64,000 bases of DNA from Serratia proteamaculans (GTDB taxonomy: Bacteria > Pseudomonadota > Gammaproteobacteria > Enterobacterales > Enterobacteriaceae). Position 1 is the first letter of the stretch. The number at the start of each line of letters is the position of its first letter. The stretch covers positions 248,001 to 312,000 of the forward strand of contig NZ_WBKI01000002.1 in assembly GCF_008830365.1 (NCBI RefSeq), written 5' to 3'. Made by a program: the position numbers and the translations under genes. This document shows positions 1-9,721 of the stretch, piece after piece. The notes under the pieces were generated by a model. That model searched no databases and was not told the DNA's origin. It saw only the letters and a list, made by a program, of their open reading frames with translations.

Positions 1-294
1 CATGTCAAAACGGTTGTTGGCCGACAGGCCGGTGTTATAGCCGTTATCCACATAGCCCAGGCTCTGCTGGTAAATGGTGCCGGAGCCGCCGTATTTCAGC
101 CCGGTCCATTTATTGGCACCGGTCATGCGCGGATCCAATGCCCCGGACGGGGTGACAAAAAAGTTGTCATCGGCGTTATTTTCGACAAACACAAACTTCA
201 CCGTCGCGGCATCCGGCCAGTTGGTGACGGTGACCGCCGCCCGCAGGGGTAAAGCAGCCAACAGCATCAGCAGCAGCGTAAACTTAGCCTTCAT
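1..294 (-). CDS. ecpD: EcpD, tip adhesin of the E. coli common pilus (5' part only)
   Basis: The first 98 codons of the minus-strand gene are present; the rest lies beyond base 1. The start ATG (294-292) encodes a short signal peptide with [10 protein letters not shown] as its hydrophobic core and an AA-V cleavage region. The following segment ([36 protein letters not shown]) matches EcpD/MatE as I know it from E. coli. EcpD is the polymerised tip adhesin of ECP, exported by Sec and assembled through usher EcpC. Its start overlaps the 3' end of ecpC by 11 bases, so the two are translationally coupled. Confidence 0.9.
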   Translation of the reverse strand, partial: MKAKFTLLLMLLAALPLRAAVTVTNWPDAATVKFVFVENNADDNFFVTPSGALDPRMTGANKWTGLKYGGSGTIYQQSLGYVDNGYNTGLSANNRFDM

Positions 295-2806
295 TCGCCA
301 TTTCTCCTGCCTGCTGGTTACCCGCATAGGTTTTAAGTCCGGTACAAATCACGTCGCCGACCCATATCGCCCCTTGCGCCTTGCTCAGATCCAGGCCCAC
401 TTCGCAGCTCTGGTTACCGCTGTAGGTAAAGTCGATCACCGGGAATTTCTTATCGACGTCCATAATGAATTCACCTTTCTCATCAGTGCGGGTGCGGCCG
501 ATATGGTTCTTGATATAGGCATTAGCCAGCAACGTGCCGTCTTCCGCCTTGATGCGACCAAACACCGTCACCATCTGTTTAATTTCCGGCGTGATCACCG
601 CCACGTTACCTGGATACAGCGTCAGCTTGCTCTTGCGCCTGGTGACGATGTCGAAGCTTTCCGCCGAGTTTTTATTGTTCATTAACTCAACTTCGTACTG
701 CCCGTAAGGCGATAACGGCACATAATTTTTATTGCCGGTCAGCTTCACCGTCCGGCCATCAACCCGAGCGGTCAGCATGCCGTCATTTTCGATGCCGGTG
801 TTAAAGATGATGCCCGCATTGCCCTCATTTCTGCCGCTGGCCGCAATATCATGCCCTTGCCAGCCCACGCTGCCGCTGGCGGTCAGGCTGGTGTTAACGT
901 AACCGTCGGCAGAGCTGCTGACGTTGACCGTACCAGCGGAATACTTGGTGTCAAAGCGCGCGTAGGCGCCGCCGTTCATACTGTTGTCGCCATTGGTGTC
1001 ACCGGAGATCGCCCGCGACAGGTTGGCACCAAGGGTACGGATTGGCCCGTCTTGAATATCTTTACGCGCAGCCAGGTTAGCGGTGGTATAGCCGTTCTGG
1101 TTTGAAATCCCGGCGCTGAGCCAGTTGCCCATCGGCAGTGAAAAATCGAGTGCGATGTATTTACCGGTATTCGAACTGTAGCCACCGTTGTTGTAGCGCT
1201 GAACGCCGGCACGCACGCCAAGCGTGCCAAAACGGCCGGTGAAAATATTTTGATAATAATCAGCGTTGTAATAGTGGCTGCTGTTCTTTTTATCGTCGTT
1301 GTAACTGAGGCTTAGGCTGCCCAACGGCGACCAAAGCGCGCCAAAATTCATCGTGCCACCGATGGCGCGGTTGTGCGCATCGTTTTGCAGCAGCTTGTCA
1401 CCGATCACCGTTTTTTCCTGGTTGACCCACAGGCTGCTGAAACCGCCGGGCAGCGCAGCACTGACGCTGTTGACCAGGCTCCAGGAATGGTCAGACGCCG
1501 CCATGTTCTGCACGTTGAACTGAATGGATTGGGTCAGTGGCACGCTGATACGGCTTTCGCCCACCGCGTTGCTGTCAAACGAGTAACCGGAAAGCGCCCA
1601 GTTCAGCGTCCGCAGGTTACCGGTGGCCGAAGCGCCGATCAGGTAAGAATCCTTGGCCTGCCGTTGGCGTTGATCATCACCACGCCAGTCGTCCATGCGG
1701 ATCATCCCGCCCCAAAATTGCCAGGCCAGCGGTGCATTAGCACCGCGGTTGGGGCTAAACAACTTGTTTACCCGCTGCATGCGTTTATCCACCACCCGAC
1801 CGTTGACCACTACCTCAACCTCAACGTCATAAATGCCGTAGGGCAAGTTGCCGGTATCCACTTCATGGTTGCCCATAGCGAAGTTCTGCACGCTCAGCAG
1901 TCGTCCCTCGCGCGACAAATGTACTTCCCCCGCCGAGGGGAAGAACGCCACGATCGGCGTCAGCGATTGGCTGTTATCAAATACGGTGGAGTTGGCGCGG
2001 TTACCGTAAGACAGGCCATAAATCTTGCTGGAGTTGATGGTGGTGACCGGCCCCAGCGACTGCAGATTCCAACTGTCCAGCATGCCGGCGGCAAATCGAC
2101 GGCCAGCAAAATCACGTTCGTACATCGCCTTATACAGCGTGGCATTCTCATCGCCGCTGCCGATACCATAGACGGAACCGTTAACTTCAACATGATGCTC
2201 ACGCAGGGCAGTGACGCTGTTGAGCGACAAATAGCTGGAGGTATTGCCCTTGCTGGCCCGGGTGCGGTTATCGTAAACCCCGAGGTTATAATCCAGCGTG
2301 CTGCTGATGGCATCCACGCTGGAAACGCCGATGTCACTGGAGCGAGCACGCAACAGGGTTCCCATCGCCGCCTCTTTCACCACCAGTTGCAAATTAAGCT
2401 GGCGGAAATCCAGCGCCAGCCAGGCGTCATCCGTCAGTGCAATGCGCTGCTGCGGGCCAAAGCCGGCTTCCTGCAGCGCCTGCAATTGCCTGATGGTCTC
2501 GGCAGTCAGCGGAGTGCCATCATCACCGTCTTCCAGCGTAATCTGGCGGATTTTCAGCTGATTGTTATCCAGGTATAAAAAGGCGTGACCAATACGGCGG
2601 TCATCTTTTACGCCGCTATTTTTTTCAAAGTGCAGCAGTAATGGAATACTCATGCCTTCGCGTAGCGCCAGGCTGAAGGTCTGTGGGATTAACACACCGT
2701 CAATCTGGGTCAGCCCGGCAGCGTTCACCGTTTGGCCCGGTAGCAATACTGCAGGGATCGCCATCACCCCGCTGGCCAGCAGCGTTCTCAACAGCACAGC
2801 CTTCAC
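284..2806 (-). CDS. ecpC: EcpC, outer-membrane usher of the E. coli common pilus
   Basis: 840 residues, the expected length for EcpC/MatD. The family belongs to the alternative chaperone-usher (TcfC-like) ushers, which form the outer-membrane pore and platform for pilin assembly. A signal peptide is visible ([22 protein letters not shown]), followed by an N-terminal periplasmic domain, a long beta-rich barrel region and a C-terminal globular end (about residues 740-840) containing the pair Cys 'NQSCEVG' and 'GDVICTG', likely a disulfide. The start is set by AAGGAG eight bases before the ATG at 2806. It lies between ecpB and ecpD in the usual ECP order. Confidence 0.93.
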   Translation of the reverse strand: MKAVLLRTLLASGVMAIPAVLLPGQTVNAAGLTQIDGVLIPQTFSLALREGMSIPLLLHFEKNSGVKDDRRIGHAFLYLDNNQLKIRQITLEDGDDGTPLTAETIRQLQALQEAGFGPQQRIALTDDAWLALDFRQLNLQLVVKEAAMGTLLRARSSDIGVSSVDAISSTLDYNLGVYDNRTRASKGNTSSYLSLNSVTALREHHVEVNGSVYGIGSGDENATLYKAMYERDFAGRRFAAGMLDSWNLQSLGPVTTINSSKIYGLSYGNRANSTVFDNSQSLTPIVAFFPSAGEVHLSREGRLLSVQNFAMGNHEVDTGNLPYGIYDVEVEVVVNGRVVDKRMQRVNKLFSPNRGANAPLAWQFWGGMIRMDDWRGDDQRQRQAKDSYLIGASATGNLRTLNWALSGYSFDSNAVGESRISVPLTQSIQFNVQNMAASDHSWSLVNSVSAALPGGFSSLWVNQEKTVIGDKLLQNDAHNRAIGGTMNFGALWSPLGSLSLSYNDDKKNSSHYYNADYYQNIFTGRFGTLGVRAGVQRYNNGGYSSNTGKYIALDFSLPMGNWLSAGISNQNGYTTANLAARKDIQDGPIRTLGANLSRAISGDTNGDNSMNGGAYARFDTKYSAGTVNVSSSADGYVNTSLTASGSVGWQGHDIAASGRNEGNAGIIFNTGIENDGMLTARVDGRTVKLTGNKNYVPLSPYGQYEVELMNNKNSAESFDIVTRRKSKLTLYPGNVAVITPEIKQMVTVFGRIKAEDGTLLANAYIKNHIGRTRTDEKGEFIMDVDKKFPVIDFTYSGNQSCEVGLDLSKAQGAIWVGDVICTGLKTYAGNQQAGEMANEG

Positions 2807-2860
2807 ATGCCACTCCTTGCTTTAATGTGGTGCATTCCGTTTCATTGCAGACAACCTGCT

Positions 2861-3529
2861 CTATTTCACCGGGATAAACTGGTCGCCATGCCATAGCGCC
2901 ACGCGACCTTTCTTGTCGTTGACGTCCACTTTGCTGAAACCGCGTGCCTTGCCCGGCATAACGAAATAGTTCTCCTTGCAGTCATTGCCGTCTTTCTTGC
3001 TGCGGCAGTTGCCGTAGGCCACCACCTTGAAAGTGGCGTTGCCGGTGTTTTTGATCTGTCCATCGGCAAACTGGTAATTGAATTGGTCCTGCCTTGGCGC
3101 CACCACCAAAATGGTGCCAATACGCGCAGAGGTGGTCGCGACAGCATTGCGCCTGGCCGAGTTTTGCCCCACGTCGCTCAGCGCCTGATCGAACCAGACG
3201 ATGCGGTAATAGCGCTCCTGGCCGTCAGCGGGACCTTTGTAATAAAAGCGGATCACATCGCTGGCGTTGGCTGGCAATATCAGGCTGGCCGGTGACAGCA
3301 ACATTTCATCCTTGCTGCCCATCGGTACCACGGCTCCGGATTCCAGTGGGCTGGAGATACGCTCGATTTTGATGTTCACCAGGCGGCCACTGTCGGTGGT
3401 GTTCTTGATTTCTTTACTCAGACGCGCGCTATCGCTGTGCATGAACGAACTGATCTCACCGACATCCAGAGCGAAAACAGGGTGAGACAGCGATAACAGC
3501 AGGAGAGCGGCGAGAGAGATGTGTTTCAT
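2861..3529 (-). CDS. ecpB: EcpB, periplasmic pilin chaperone
   Basis: 222 residues from the ATG at 3529, the normal EcpB/MatC length; a longer in-frame start at 3568 would put 13 polar residues ahead of the signal peptide and is less likely. Signal peptide [19 protein letters not shown], then an immunoglobulin-like chaperone fold with the conserved 'VIRFYYKGP' strand region. It would bind EcpA and EcpD subunits in the periplasm and deliver them to EcpC. It stops 54 bases before ecpC starts. A Cys pair (NCRSKK, GNDCKE) is visible near residue 185. Confidence 0.92.
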   Translation of the reverse strand: MKHISLAALLLLSLSHPVFALDVGEISSFMHSDSARLSKEIKNTTDSGRLVNIKIERISSPLESGAVVPMGSKDEMLLSPASLILPANASDVIRFYYKGPADGQERYYRIVWFDQALSDVGQNSARRNAVATTSARIGTILVVAPRQDQFNYQFADGQIKNTGNATFKVVAYGNCRSKKDGNDCKENYFVMPGKARGFSKVDVNDKKGRVALWHGDQFIPVK

Positions 3530-3566
3530 GGTGGCATTCCAATGACGAGCTTCTGTGGCGATAAAC

Positions 3567-3588
3567 AACAGGGAGTTGCCCCCCTGTT
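3567..3588 (-). terminator. Hairpin between ecpA and ecpB, possible attenuator
   Basis: AACAGGG (3567-3573) and CCCTGTT (3582-3588) form a 7-bp stem with an 8-base loop between the ecpA stop (3611) and the ecpB start (3529). On the minus strand it is followed by GTTTAT, a poor T-tract, so partial termination or an mRNA-stabilising 3' end is more likely than full termination. That would favour the major pilin over chaperone and usher. Confidence 0.5.
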
Positions 3589-3610
3589 TTATAGCGGTGA
3601 ACCTGGGAAG

Positions 3611-4198
3611 TTACGCGGTCCAGGTGGCGTTGAATTCAACGCTCACATCGCCGCTCCAGATCCCTTCAGGCAAGGTGCTGAAATCCGTTACGGCGGTAGT
3701 GCCGTCAGAGGTGGCACCAATGATGGTGAAGGTGAACTGATCTTGTGCGCTGGTGCGAATAGCCTGGTTATAAGCGTTGGACAGCGCGCTCAGGTTGCCG
3801 CCCAGAATACCGGCAGAGGTATCGATCATGGTGGTTTCAGCGGTTTTCTCTACGGCTTCACCGTTGTAGTTCACACCTACATTCAGGGTGGAACCTGAGG
3901 TGTCGAGCTGAGTCAGGGTGTTGGAAACCAGTTTGGAAGTCAGTTTGAATGCGGTCGCGGTAGCATCCCCTTCCACGGTCACGTCAAACAGACCTTTCTG
4001 GCTGTTAAAACCCTTGATGCCTTCCGCATAGTTGAAGGACAGGCTGCCAATAGGGGTAACAACCAGCTTGCTGGTGGTGTCTTTCTTCGCAGTAGCAGAC
4101 CAGGTGGCCAACGCCTGAGCGGTGACGTCGGCGGCTTGTGCAGTGCTGACCGCAGCGAAGGCTGAAATGATTGCCAGAGCCAGTGTAATTTTCTTCAT
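3611..4198 (-). CDS. ecpA: EcpA, major pilin of the E. coli common pilus
   Basis: 195 residues from ATG 4198, exactly the EcpA/MatB length. A start further upstream at 4291 is in frame but would bury the signal peptide ([21 protein letters not shown]). GGGAG lies eight bases before the chosen ATG. The mature protein begins [18 protein letters not shown] and ends [13 protein letters not shown], which I recognise as EcpA. It is the shaft subunit of a surface fimbria used in adhesion and biofilm formation. First gene of the ecpABCD(E) operon; its promoter should lie in the AT-rich gap 4199-4633. Confidence 0.96.
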   Translation of the reverse strand: MKKITLALAIISAFAAVSTAQAADVTAQALATWSATAKKDTTSKLVVTPIGSLSFNYAEGIKGFNSQKGLFDVTVEGDATATAFKLTSKLVSNTLTQLDTSGSTLNVGVNYNGEAVEKTAETTMIDTSAGILGGNLSALSNAYNQAIRTSAQDQFTFTIIGATSDGTTAVTDFSTLPEGIWSGDVSVEFNATWTA

Positions 4199-4633
4199 GG
4201 TAAAACTCCCTTCAACTTTGAATATGATTGTGCGTCCATTAGCGTGACCTGCTTTAGCCAGTCTGCTTGACGAGATGAAGAGTAACCGCACCAGATCAAA
4301 AAAGAATCATTAACTATCAATTGATAAATATTTAGCTTTAAATTCTGTTATTAATATTTATAAAACCAACTTTAAGGTTAAAACCCCAAGCAGCATTGTC
4401 TCTAAGGACAAAAAACTTATTATTTTCCGGACAAATAAAGCGGCCGCAACTGTATATAAAACACTCATATAAGCCAAATCAAAATACGGCCTTCTTGATT
4501 GTTTTTGTAGGATGTTTAATTTGATTTAAATCAATTCCGCCGGAATGAGGCGCCCGGCATAAATAAAAGATCTGAGGAGAAGGGGAATACGTCGCCGACT
4601 GTCCCGGTGACAAGACAGACCGACGACTTACTT
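4199..4633 (-). promoter_or_regulatory. AT-rich ecp control region
   Basis: 435 bases without a gene, clearly richer in A and T than the flanking coding DNA. It holds a perfect 12-bp palindrome TATCAATTGATA (4315-4326) about 120 bases upstream of ecpA and further AT-rich repeats up to 4440. It must carry the ecpA promoter; I cannot fix -10/-35 elements among the many AT-rich candidates. AT-rich DNA here fits known H-NS silencing of ecp in E. coli, which is inference for this organism. Confidence 0.55.
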
Positions 4634-5263
4634 TCAGACTGGGTGCTGGAGGCGAAAAGCCAGAATCAAACGCATAAACCCCGCCTGATTAAGGCCAAGT
4701 TTGCGCATGATATTCAACTTATGGGTACTCACCGTTTTATAACTGCGATGCGTGACACGAGCAATGCGCTGCGGATTGGTATCGGTAATCATCATCGCCA
4801 ATATGCGCCATTCACTGCGGGAAAGAGGCTCTACGGGTTGAGTCAATGCCGTCTGAATACCCGGACTGCGATACCCCGCCCCTGTATCGGCAGCGGCAAA
4901 GGCCTCGAACAAACAATCCAGCGGATCTTCTTTTGCCACCAGAGATAAATGCACCTCCGCCGCCAGCATCGCCAATATGCTGGCGTTGGTGATTTCAGTA
5001 AATATGATCAGCGGCGTCTTCGGCCAGAAATCGTTAATGGTCAGAATGAAGCGTAATACATCATACAAATTCTCACTTTCATTATATAACTCCATAATGA
5101 GGATTTGTTTCTCATTCTCCTTCAGCACAGCGTCTATTTCCCTGATACTGTGGGCAAATTGATAGTGTGTGGGCTCAGGGTCAATAAGCGCCCGTAATCC
5201 TTTTCTCACCCAGGGATTGGGTTCATAAAAAAGAATAGTCTCCCTGATAGGGGTATTCGTCAT
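4634..5263 (-). CDS. LuxR-type regulator with degenerate receiver, upstream of ecp
   Basis: 209 residues. C-terminal LuxR/FixJ HTH at about residues 140-200 (LSRSEWRILAMM, RSYKTVSTHKLNIMRKLGL). The N-terminal part aligns in layout with an RcsB-like receiver, but the phospho-acceptor position reads Glu58 (ILIMELYN) instead of Asp, while the Thr (IIFTE) and Lys (VAKED) positions are kept. It occupies the place of ecpR upstream of ecpA, yet its sequence is unlike the E. coli EcpR I remember, so I give no symbol. Probably a DNA-binding partner or constitutive activator of ecp; co-directional with ecpA, with the AT-rich region between them. Confidence 0.75.
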   Translation of the reverse strand: MTNTPIRETILFYEPNPWVRKGLRALIDPEPTHYQFAHSIREIDAVLKENEKQILIMELYNESENLYDVLRFILTINDFWPKTPLIIFTEITNASILAMLAAEVHLSLVAKEDPLDCLFEAFAAADTGAGYRSPGIQTALTQPVEPLSRSEWRILAMMITDTNPQRIARVTHRSYKTVSTHKLNIMRKLGLNQAGFMRLILAFRLQHPV

Positions 5264-5461
5264 AATCTATTACCGAAAATTAGGTATAAAAATAGCGTTC
5301 AAGGCGGAAGTGTTGGGCATCACAGGTTGGAAAAGTATAAATATTGCGCCATGAAAATGCTGCATTAATAGCCAGACAGTGAAAGTTAAGTGGTTAATAT
5401 CAAGGTGATAATATTGGCGGCATATTCCTTTCCCCCGGGGTGGCGTTCATCCTGACACCGA

Positions 5462-6301
5462 TTAATTGATAATTGCTGCTTTGTCGCTTTCAAGACCAGA
5501 ACAAATTTCGACCCTGTGCTCACGCAAAATGCGACAACGCAGGAAAAATAGCCGGGAAATGCCGGAAATGTACGAGCGCACCTGGTTGCTGCGTACCACT
5601 AACAAAAACTCATCACCGCTGCACTCTGCTGTCTGCGGAGCGGCATAGGCCAGAATGTCCCGGCTCAGACCGGCACTGGCGGCGGCCGCAGCGCCGGGCA
5701 TCGACATGAAAACCTTGCAACTGTTGGCCTTACCCAGATAAATTTCCTGCCGGGAAACCGATCCGGTGAGATAGCTGCTAATGGCCACCACCAACATAAT
5801 CACCCCCAGCGCGACTACACTGGCTATCGCCCACCAACGCCGGGAATAGCCGGCGTAGACCATCCCGGTGACTGGCGGTTCTGCGGGCGATGAGGCTATT
5901 TCAGGTTGATCTGAGGCTCGCGGAACCACGGGTATGTCTTCGTCCGTGAAGCTGTCCTGCGAACCGTCACAGGATTCCACCTCTATTTCATAGCGCAGCA
6001 TAAAACCGACTTTGGGAACAGTAGCGATCACCTCTTCCTCAATGCCCAGATTTTTAATTACCCGACGCAGTTTGCTCACACACTGGTTAAGATTATTGTT
6101 GCCTGAAACCATGCCATAATCATCCCAAACCTTCTTGAATATCACTTCCCTGCAAACGGCCTCACCATGATGGGTAATCAATAGCAGCAGTAATCGTTTT
6201 GAAGGATTGGAAATAGAGATGGGGTCATCAGAGAACTCCGTCTGGCTCAGGGTACCCGTATCCACATCAAAAATAATGTGGTCGTTTAATCTATATTTCA
6301 T
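5462..6301 (-). CDS. ToxR/CadC-like membrane-anchored winged-helix regulator
   Basis: 279 residues. N-terminal OmpR/PhoB-type winged helix (about 1-105; KRLLLLLITHHGEAVCREVIF, GNNNLNQCVSKLRR, TVPKVGFMLRYE), an acidic/proline linker, one transmembrane helix (about 156-178, WWAIASVVALGVIMLVVAIS) and a roughly 100-residue C-terminal periplasmic domain with five Cys residues. This is the architecture of ToxR and CadC, which sense envelope conditions and bind DNA from the membrane. Lying upstream of and co-directional with the LuxR-type gene and ecp, it may control pilus expression. The 198-base gap to 5263 holds no other gene. Confidence 0.8.
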   Translation of the reverse strand: MKYRLNDHIIFDVDTGTLSQTEFSDDPISISNPSKRLLLLLITHHGEAVCREVIFKKVWDDYGMVSGNNNLNQCVSKLRRVIKNLGIEEEVIATVPKVGFMLRYEIEVESCDGSQDSFTDEDIPVVPRASDQPEIASSPAEPPVTGMVYAGYSRRWWAIASVVALGVIMLVVAISSYLTGSVSRQEIYLGKANSCKVFMSMPGAAAAASAGLSRDILAYAAPQTAECSGDEFLLVVRSNQVRSYISGISRLFFLRCRILREHRVEICSGLESDKAAIIN

Positions 6302-6847
6302 TTTTTAAAGGTCACTCTAGTGATTATTTATCGCCGGCGTTAAATGTTAATGGGATATTAATCAATATTTAATCAGGTTAATTGGTCAATCTCAGCTAGC
6401 AATCGAAATGAAAATCAATTAACGCCACAGAATGGATGTCTCTTTCTTTACTCTTTTAGATATAAGATTTTTCTCATAAACCATAACCAAAGATTATACA
6501 AACATCACAACCATTGATATATTTATATGTAAAGGTTCTTAAAGTTAGTTTTTTGTTTTGTAAATTACCACCTTTAAGCTAAAAATCCTTTCCGTTCATT
6601 TATTGCAAGTATTTTTAATGAATAAATAATATTGCATAAACTTTAACAGCGTTATTTTTAACCAAAAATCAAAGAGTAAAGCGCAAAATTGACGTAATCA
6701 TCAGCAGAGTTAATCACTTGATACGGGGGTTATAGAGGCAATAAGGAAGGAAATGAAAGTAAAATGTTACGAATAACATTTTCGTCAATAATACCCTATG
6801 TCACTATATTATCGACGTAAAAAATAGCCTTAAACAGCGTAATTAAA
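6302..6847. other. AT-rich intergenic region, no gene seen
   Basis: 546 bases with no convincing reading frame. One 60-base row (6541-6600) has 16 G or C. It separates the pilus regulators from the two-component system and should hold the promoter for the ToxR-like gene near 6302-6400. No clear terminator for the histidine kinase gene ending at 6848 is visible. Confidence 0.5.
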
Positions 6848-8272
6848 TTAATCCGCAGCGGGAAAAGTCAGGCTGAAGGTGATCCGGACAGCATGATTCC
6901 CTGCGGAACAGTGAGCACGACTCACACCACCATGCAGCGTCATGATCGCACGGACGATCGCCAACCCCAGACCGCTGGCATGGCTGCCGGCACTGCGGGC
7001 AGCGTCAACCCGGTAAAAACGGTCGAACAGCTTATCCAGATGCGTCGGGGCAATCGGCGGTCCCTGATTAACCACCTGTATCACCGTCTCCCCCGTCGGC
7101 TGGTTAAGCACCTGCAACTGTATCTGGCTATTTTCATCGGCATAACGCACCGCATTGGCCACCAGATTGCTCAATGCACGCTGGAACAGCATCGCATCCG
7201 CCAACAGTTGCCCTTCCCCCTGGCAAACCAGTGTCATACCACGCTCTTCCGCCAGACCTTCGAAATAGTCCGCCACTCGCTGCAGCTCTTGCGCCACATC
7301 AAGCCGGCTGGCGTTCAGCACGGCCTGCCCTTCTCCCGCACGCGCCAGGAACAGAATGTTTTCCACCATGCGCGAAATGCGTTCCAGTTCATCCATATTG
7401 TTCGACAGCAGGGTTTCATACTCCTCCACGCTGCGCGGCTGATAGAGAGCCACCTGACATTGCCCCATTAGCGCGCCCACCGGAGTGCGGATCTCGTGCG
7501 CCAGATCGGCGGAAAACTGTGTCAGACGCTGGTAGCCTTCGTTCAGACGATCGAGCATGGCATTAAATGAACGAGTCAGTTGCTGTAACTCCTTCGGCGC
7601 GCCCTGCTCACTCAGGCGAGTCGACAGCGTATTCGGCGTGATCACCGCCGCCTGCGCCGCCATGCGCCATAACGGCTGCAACCCACGACGCATTACCCAA
7701 TACCCCAGCAAGGCGATCAGGACAAACGCCACCACAACCGCGGCCACAATTCGCCAAAGATAACGCGCCAACATCTTCTGTTCATTGACCATCACATGGG
7801 CCGCCGAGATCTGCAGCAGGTTGCCGTCCTGTAGCCTGACCAACGCCGATACGGCACGCAAGGGCACGCCTTGCTCCGTCAGCCCACCCTGTACCGCAGT
7901 CAACCGCTGCGGAGTGCCCGCCGGCGTCGGGGTCATTGCCGGCAGGGTCAATCGGGACGGGTTAACGTTGATTAACGGCTTTTGACCCAGTTGCTGAAAA
8001 ATAAGTACATCCTGTTCATTGCCCAACATATTTTCGAACAGGCCGGTGTTAGCCGTCAGCCGGTCGAGCGGAAAACGCTGACTCAATAAATGGCGGAAAT
8101 ACTCCACGCGGCCGGTGACCTGCAAATCGCTGCGAATGGTCATCTCCTGACGCATGGCTTCGTACAGGTATCCTCCCGCACCGCTGACTACCAGTGCCGC
8201 CACCAGCGCAAACAGCATGGCACTGCGCAGTGTCAACGACAGCGCACGCCAGCGTTGGGCCAGGGCCTTCAT
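6848..8272 (-). CDS. Sensor histidine kinase, CusS/HprS-like
   Basis: 474 residues from ATG 8272, whose ATGA overlaps the response-regulator stop; an upstream TTG (8287) is possible but lacks this coupling. Two transmembrane helices (about 17-37 and 173-194) flank a periplasmic sensor domain of about 135 residues; then HAMP, H-box [12 protein letters not shown] with the phospho-His at about 259, N-box [14 protein letters not shown], and G-boxes [12 protein letters not shown] and [12 protein letters not shown]. The family of heavy-metal/redox sensor kinases (CusS, PcoS, HprS) fits. No obvious His/Met metal-binding cluster is seen in the periplasmic part, so copper sensing is not assured. Confidence 0.85.
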   Translation of the reverse strand: MKALAQRWRALSLTLRSAMLFALVAALVVSGAGGYLYEAMRQEMTIRSDLQVTGRVEYFRHLLSQRFPLDRLTANTGLFENMLGNEQDVLIFQQLGQKPLINVNPSRLTLPAMTPTPAGTPQRLTAVQGGLTEQGVPLRAVSALVRLQDGNLLQISAAHVMVNEQKMLARYLWRIVAAVVVAFVLIALLGYWVMRRGLQPLWRMAAQAAVITPNTLSTRLSEQGAPKELQQLTRSFNAMLDRLNEGYQRLTQFSADLAHEIRTPVGALMGQCQVALYQPRSVEEYETLLSNNMDELERISRMVENILFLARAGEGQAVLNASRLDVAQELQRVADYFEGLAEERGMTLVCQGEGQLLADAMLFQRALSNLVANAVRYADENSQIQLQVLNQPTGETVIQVVNQGPPIAPTHLDKLFDRFYRVDAARSAGSHASGLGLAIVRAIMTLHGGVSRAHCSAGNHAVRITFSLTFPAAD

Positions 8273-8940
8273 GAACGCGGCTCGCAAACGTAGCCGATAC
8301 CGCGCACGCTGTGGATCAGCTTGACGTCAAAGGGTCGGTCAATCTTGGCGCGTAGCCGCTTGATCGCCACATCCACCACGTTGGTATCGCTGTCAAAGTT
8401 CATGTCCCAGACCTGCGAGGCGATCATGGTGCGAGACAATACCTCCCCTTCCCGACGAACCAACAGATGTAACAACATGAATTCTTTGTTGGTCAGCGAG
8501 ATCACCTGTTCCTGCCGTACCGCTTTGCGGCGCAGAACGTCAAGTTGCAGATCGGCAATCGCATAGTGGTCGGCCTCACGCACCGTGCCACGCCGCAGCA
8601 GCGTGCGCAGTCGCAACACCAGTTCGGTGAAGGAAAACGGTTTAATAAGATAATCATCGGCCCCGAGTTCCAGCCCATGAATACGATCCTGTACCCCGTC
8701 GCGGGCGGTCAGAAACAAAATAGGCACGTCGCTTTTCTTGCGCAGTACCTCAATGATCTGCCAACCATCCAACCCCGGCAGCATCACGTCGAGCACGATG
8801 GCATCGTAGCCATGCTCCAGCGCCAGGAACAGGCCGTCGGTGCCGTTACGCGCCAAATCGACGCTGTACCCGGCTTCCCCCAGCCCTTTCTTCAGGTAAT
8901 CACCCGTGCTGATGTCGTCTTCAACTACCAATATCCGCAT
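8269..8940 (-). CDS. OmpR-family response regulator, CusR/HprR-like
   Basis: 223 residues from ATG 8940. GAGGTG stands nine bases upstream, so I prefer it to an in-frame GTG at 8949. Receiver with VVEDD, phospho-acceptor Asp51 (IVLDVMLPG) and Lys in YLIKPF; C-terminal winged helix ending [38 protein letters not shown] is the hallmark stretch of the CusR/HprR/PcoR group. It is cotranscribed with the kinase and divergent from the redox operon at 9081. The 16-bp palindrome at 8996-9011 is its likely binding site. Confidence 0.88.
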   Translation of the reverse strand: MRILVVEDDISTGDYLKKGLGEAGYSVDLARNGTDGLFLALEHGYDAIVLDVMLPGLDGWQIIEVLRKKSDVPILFLTARDGVQDRIHGLELGADDYLIKPFSFTELVLRLRTLLRRGTVREADHYAIADLQLDVLRRKAVRQEQVISLTNKEFMLLHLLVRREGEVLSRTMIASQVWDMNFDSDTNVVDVAIKRLRAKIDRPFDVKLIHSVRGIGYVCEPRS

Positions 8941-8995
8941 TGTCGCCACCTCATTACACCTGCGGAAATACTAGCAGTTTCGGCGGACATGCTTG

Positions 8996-9011
8996 ATGAC
9001 ATTAATGTCAT
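8996..9011. promoter_or_regulatory. Palindromic CusR/HprR-type box in the divergent promoter
   Basis: ATGACATTAATGTCAT is a perfect 16-bp palindrome. It fits the TGACA-N4-TGTCA form known for CusR/HprR/CopR boxes. It lies 55 bases from the response-regulator start and 69 bases from the start at 9081, abutting a candidate -35 of the plus-strand operon, a position usual for an activator. Confidence 0.75.
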
Positions 9012-9039
9012 TAAACGGACATGGTGCTGTCCCTATTGT
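9011..9039 (+). promoter_or_regulatory. Candidate promoter of the redox operon with dyad in its spacer
   Basis: TTAAAC (9011-9016), a 17-base spacer and TATTGT (9034-9039) make a weak sigma70-type promoter that would need activation. The spacer itself contains the inverted repeat GGACA-N6-TGTCC (9017-9032). The palindrome at 8996-9011 lies directly upstream. Start-site data are needed to confirm it. Confidence 0.4.
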
Positions 9040-9080
9040 TCAACCATGCTTAACCGGCAACCTAAACAAAGGAGAACATT

Positions 9081-9707
9081 ATGATTACCCGTCATCGTTT
9101 TGCCGGTTTACTGCTGTCCACCCTGATGCTGTGCAGCGGAGCCGCCGCTGCGGCTCAAACGCCAGGAAAAGTGATTGCTCCCCTGCGCGGCACTATCGAT
9201 CAGGTGACCGACAGCAGCCTGCAGGTCACTGACCGAAAAGGGGAAAAGATCAGCGTAAAACTCAACGACCAGACCAAGGTGCTGAGCGTTTCAAAAGGCA
9301 CGCTGGATGACATCAAACCGGACAGCTTTATCGGCACCGCCGCGGTACCGCAAGCGGACGGCAGCCTGAAGGCGCTGGAAGTCCACGTGTTTGCCGCCAG
9401 CCTACGCGGCACCGGTGAAGGCCATTCGGCCTGGGAATCTGCCGACGGCAAAGTGGATACCATGACCAACGGCACTGTCGGCAAACTGGTTAAATCCAAC
9501 GGCCGTACCCTGACCGTGACCTACGGTAACCAGCAGAAAACCGTTAACGTGCCGGAAGATGTGCCGATCGTCACGCTCGATCCCGGCGACCGCAGCCTGC
9601 TGAAACCTGGCGTGCACATCGTGTTGTTCTCCGCGACTGACGACAAGGGCGAACGCGTAGCCACCCGCATTTCTGCCGGTAAAGACGGCACCGTTCCACC
9701 AATGTAA
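9081..9707 (+). CDS. Periplasmic DUF5666-like protein, function unknown
   Basis: 208 residues with a clear signal peptide (RFAGLLLSTLMLCSGAAAAA, cleavage near 25). The mature part is beta-rich, with two similar modules, 'GTIDQVTDSSLQVTDRKGEKISV' and 'GTVGKLVKSNGRTLTVTYGNQQKTV' (shown in part), each resembling a small OB-like or DUF5666 barrel. No catalytic motif is seen. AGGAG precedes the ATG. It is the first gene of an operon with a b-type cytochrome (starting 14 bases after its stop) and a molybdoenzyme, so a periplasmic accessory or metal/redox-handling role is inferred only from context. Confidence 0.7.
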   Translation: MITRHRFAGLLLSTLMLCSGAAAAAQTPGKVIAPLRGTIDQVTDSSLQVTDRKGEKISVKLNDQTKVLSVSKGTLDDIKPDSFIGTAAVPQADGSLKALEVHVFAASLRGTGEGHSAWESADGKVDTMTNGTVGKLVKSNGRTLTVTYGNQQKTVNVPEDVPIVTLDPGDRSLLKPGVHIVLFSATDDKGERVATRISAGKDGTVPPM

Positions 9708-9721
9708 TTCGGGAGTTTGTG

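Noticed and set aside
1373-2578. A 401-codon plus-strand frame opposite ecpC
   Set aside because: Antisense to a well-recognised usher gene; no ribosome site or protein-like composition.
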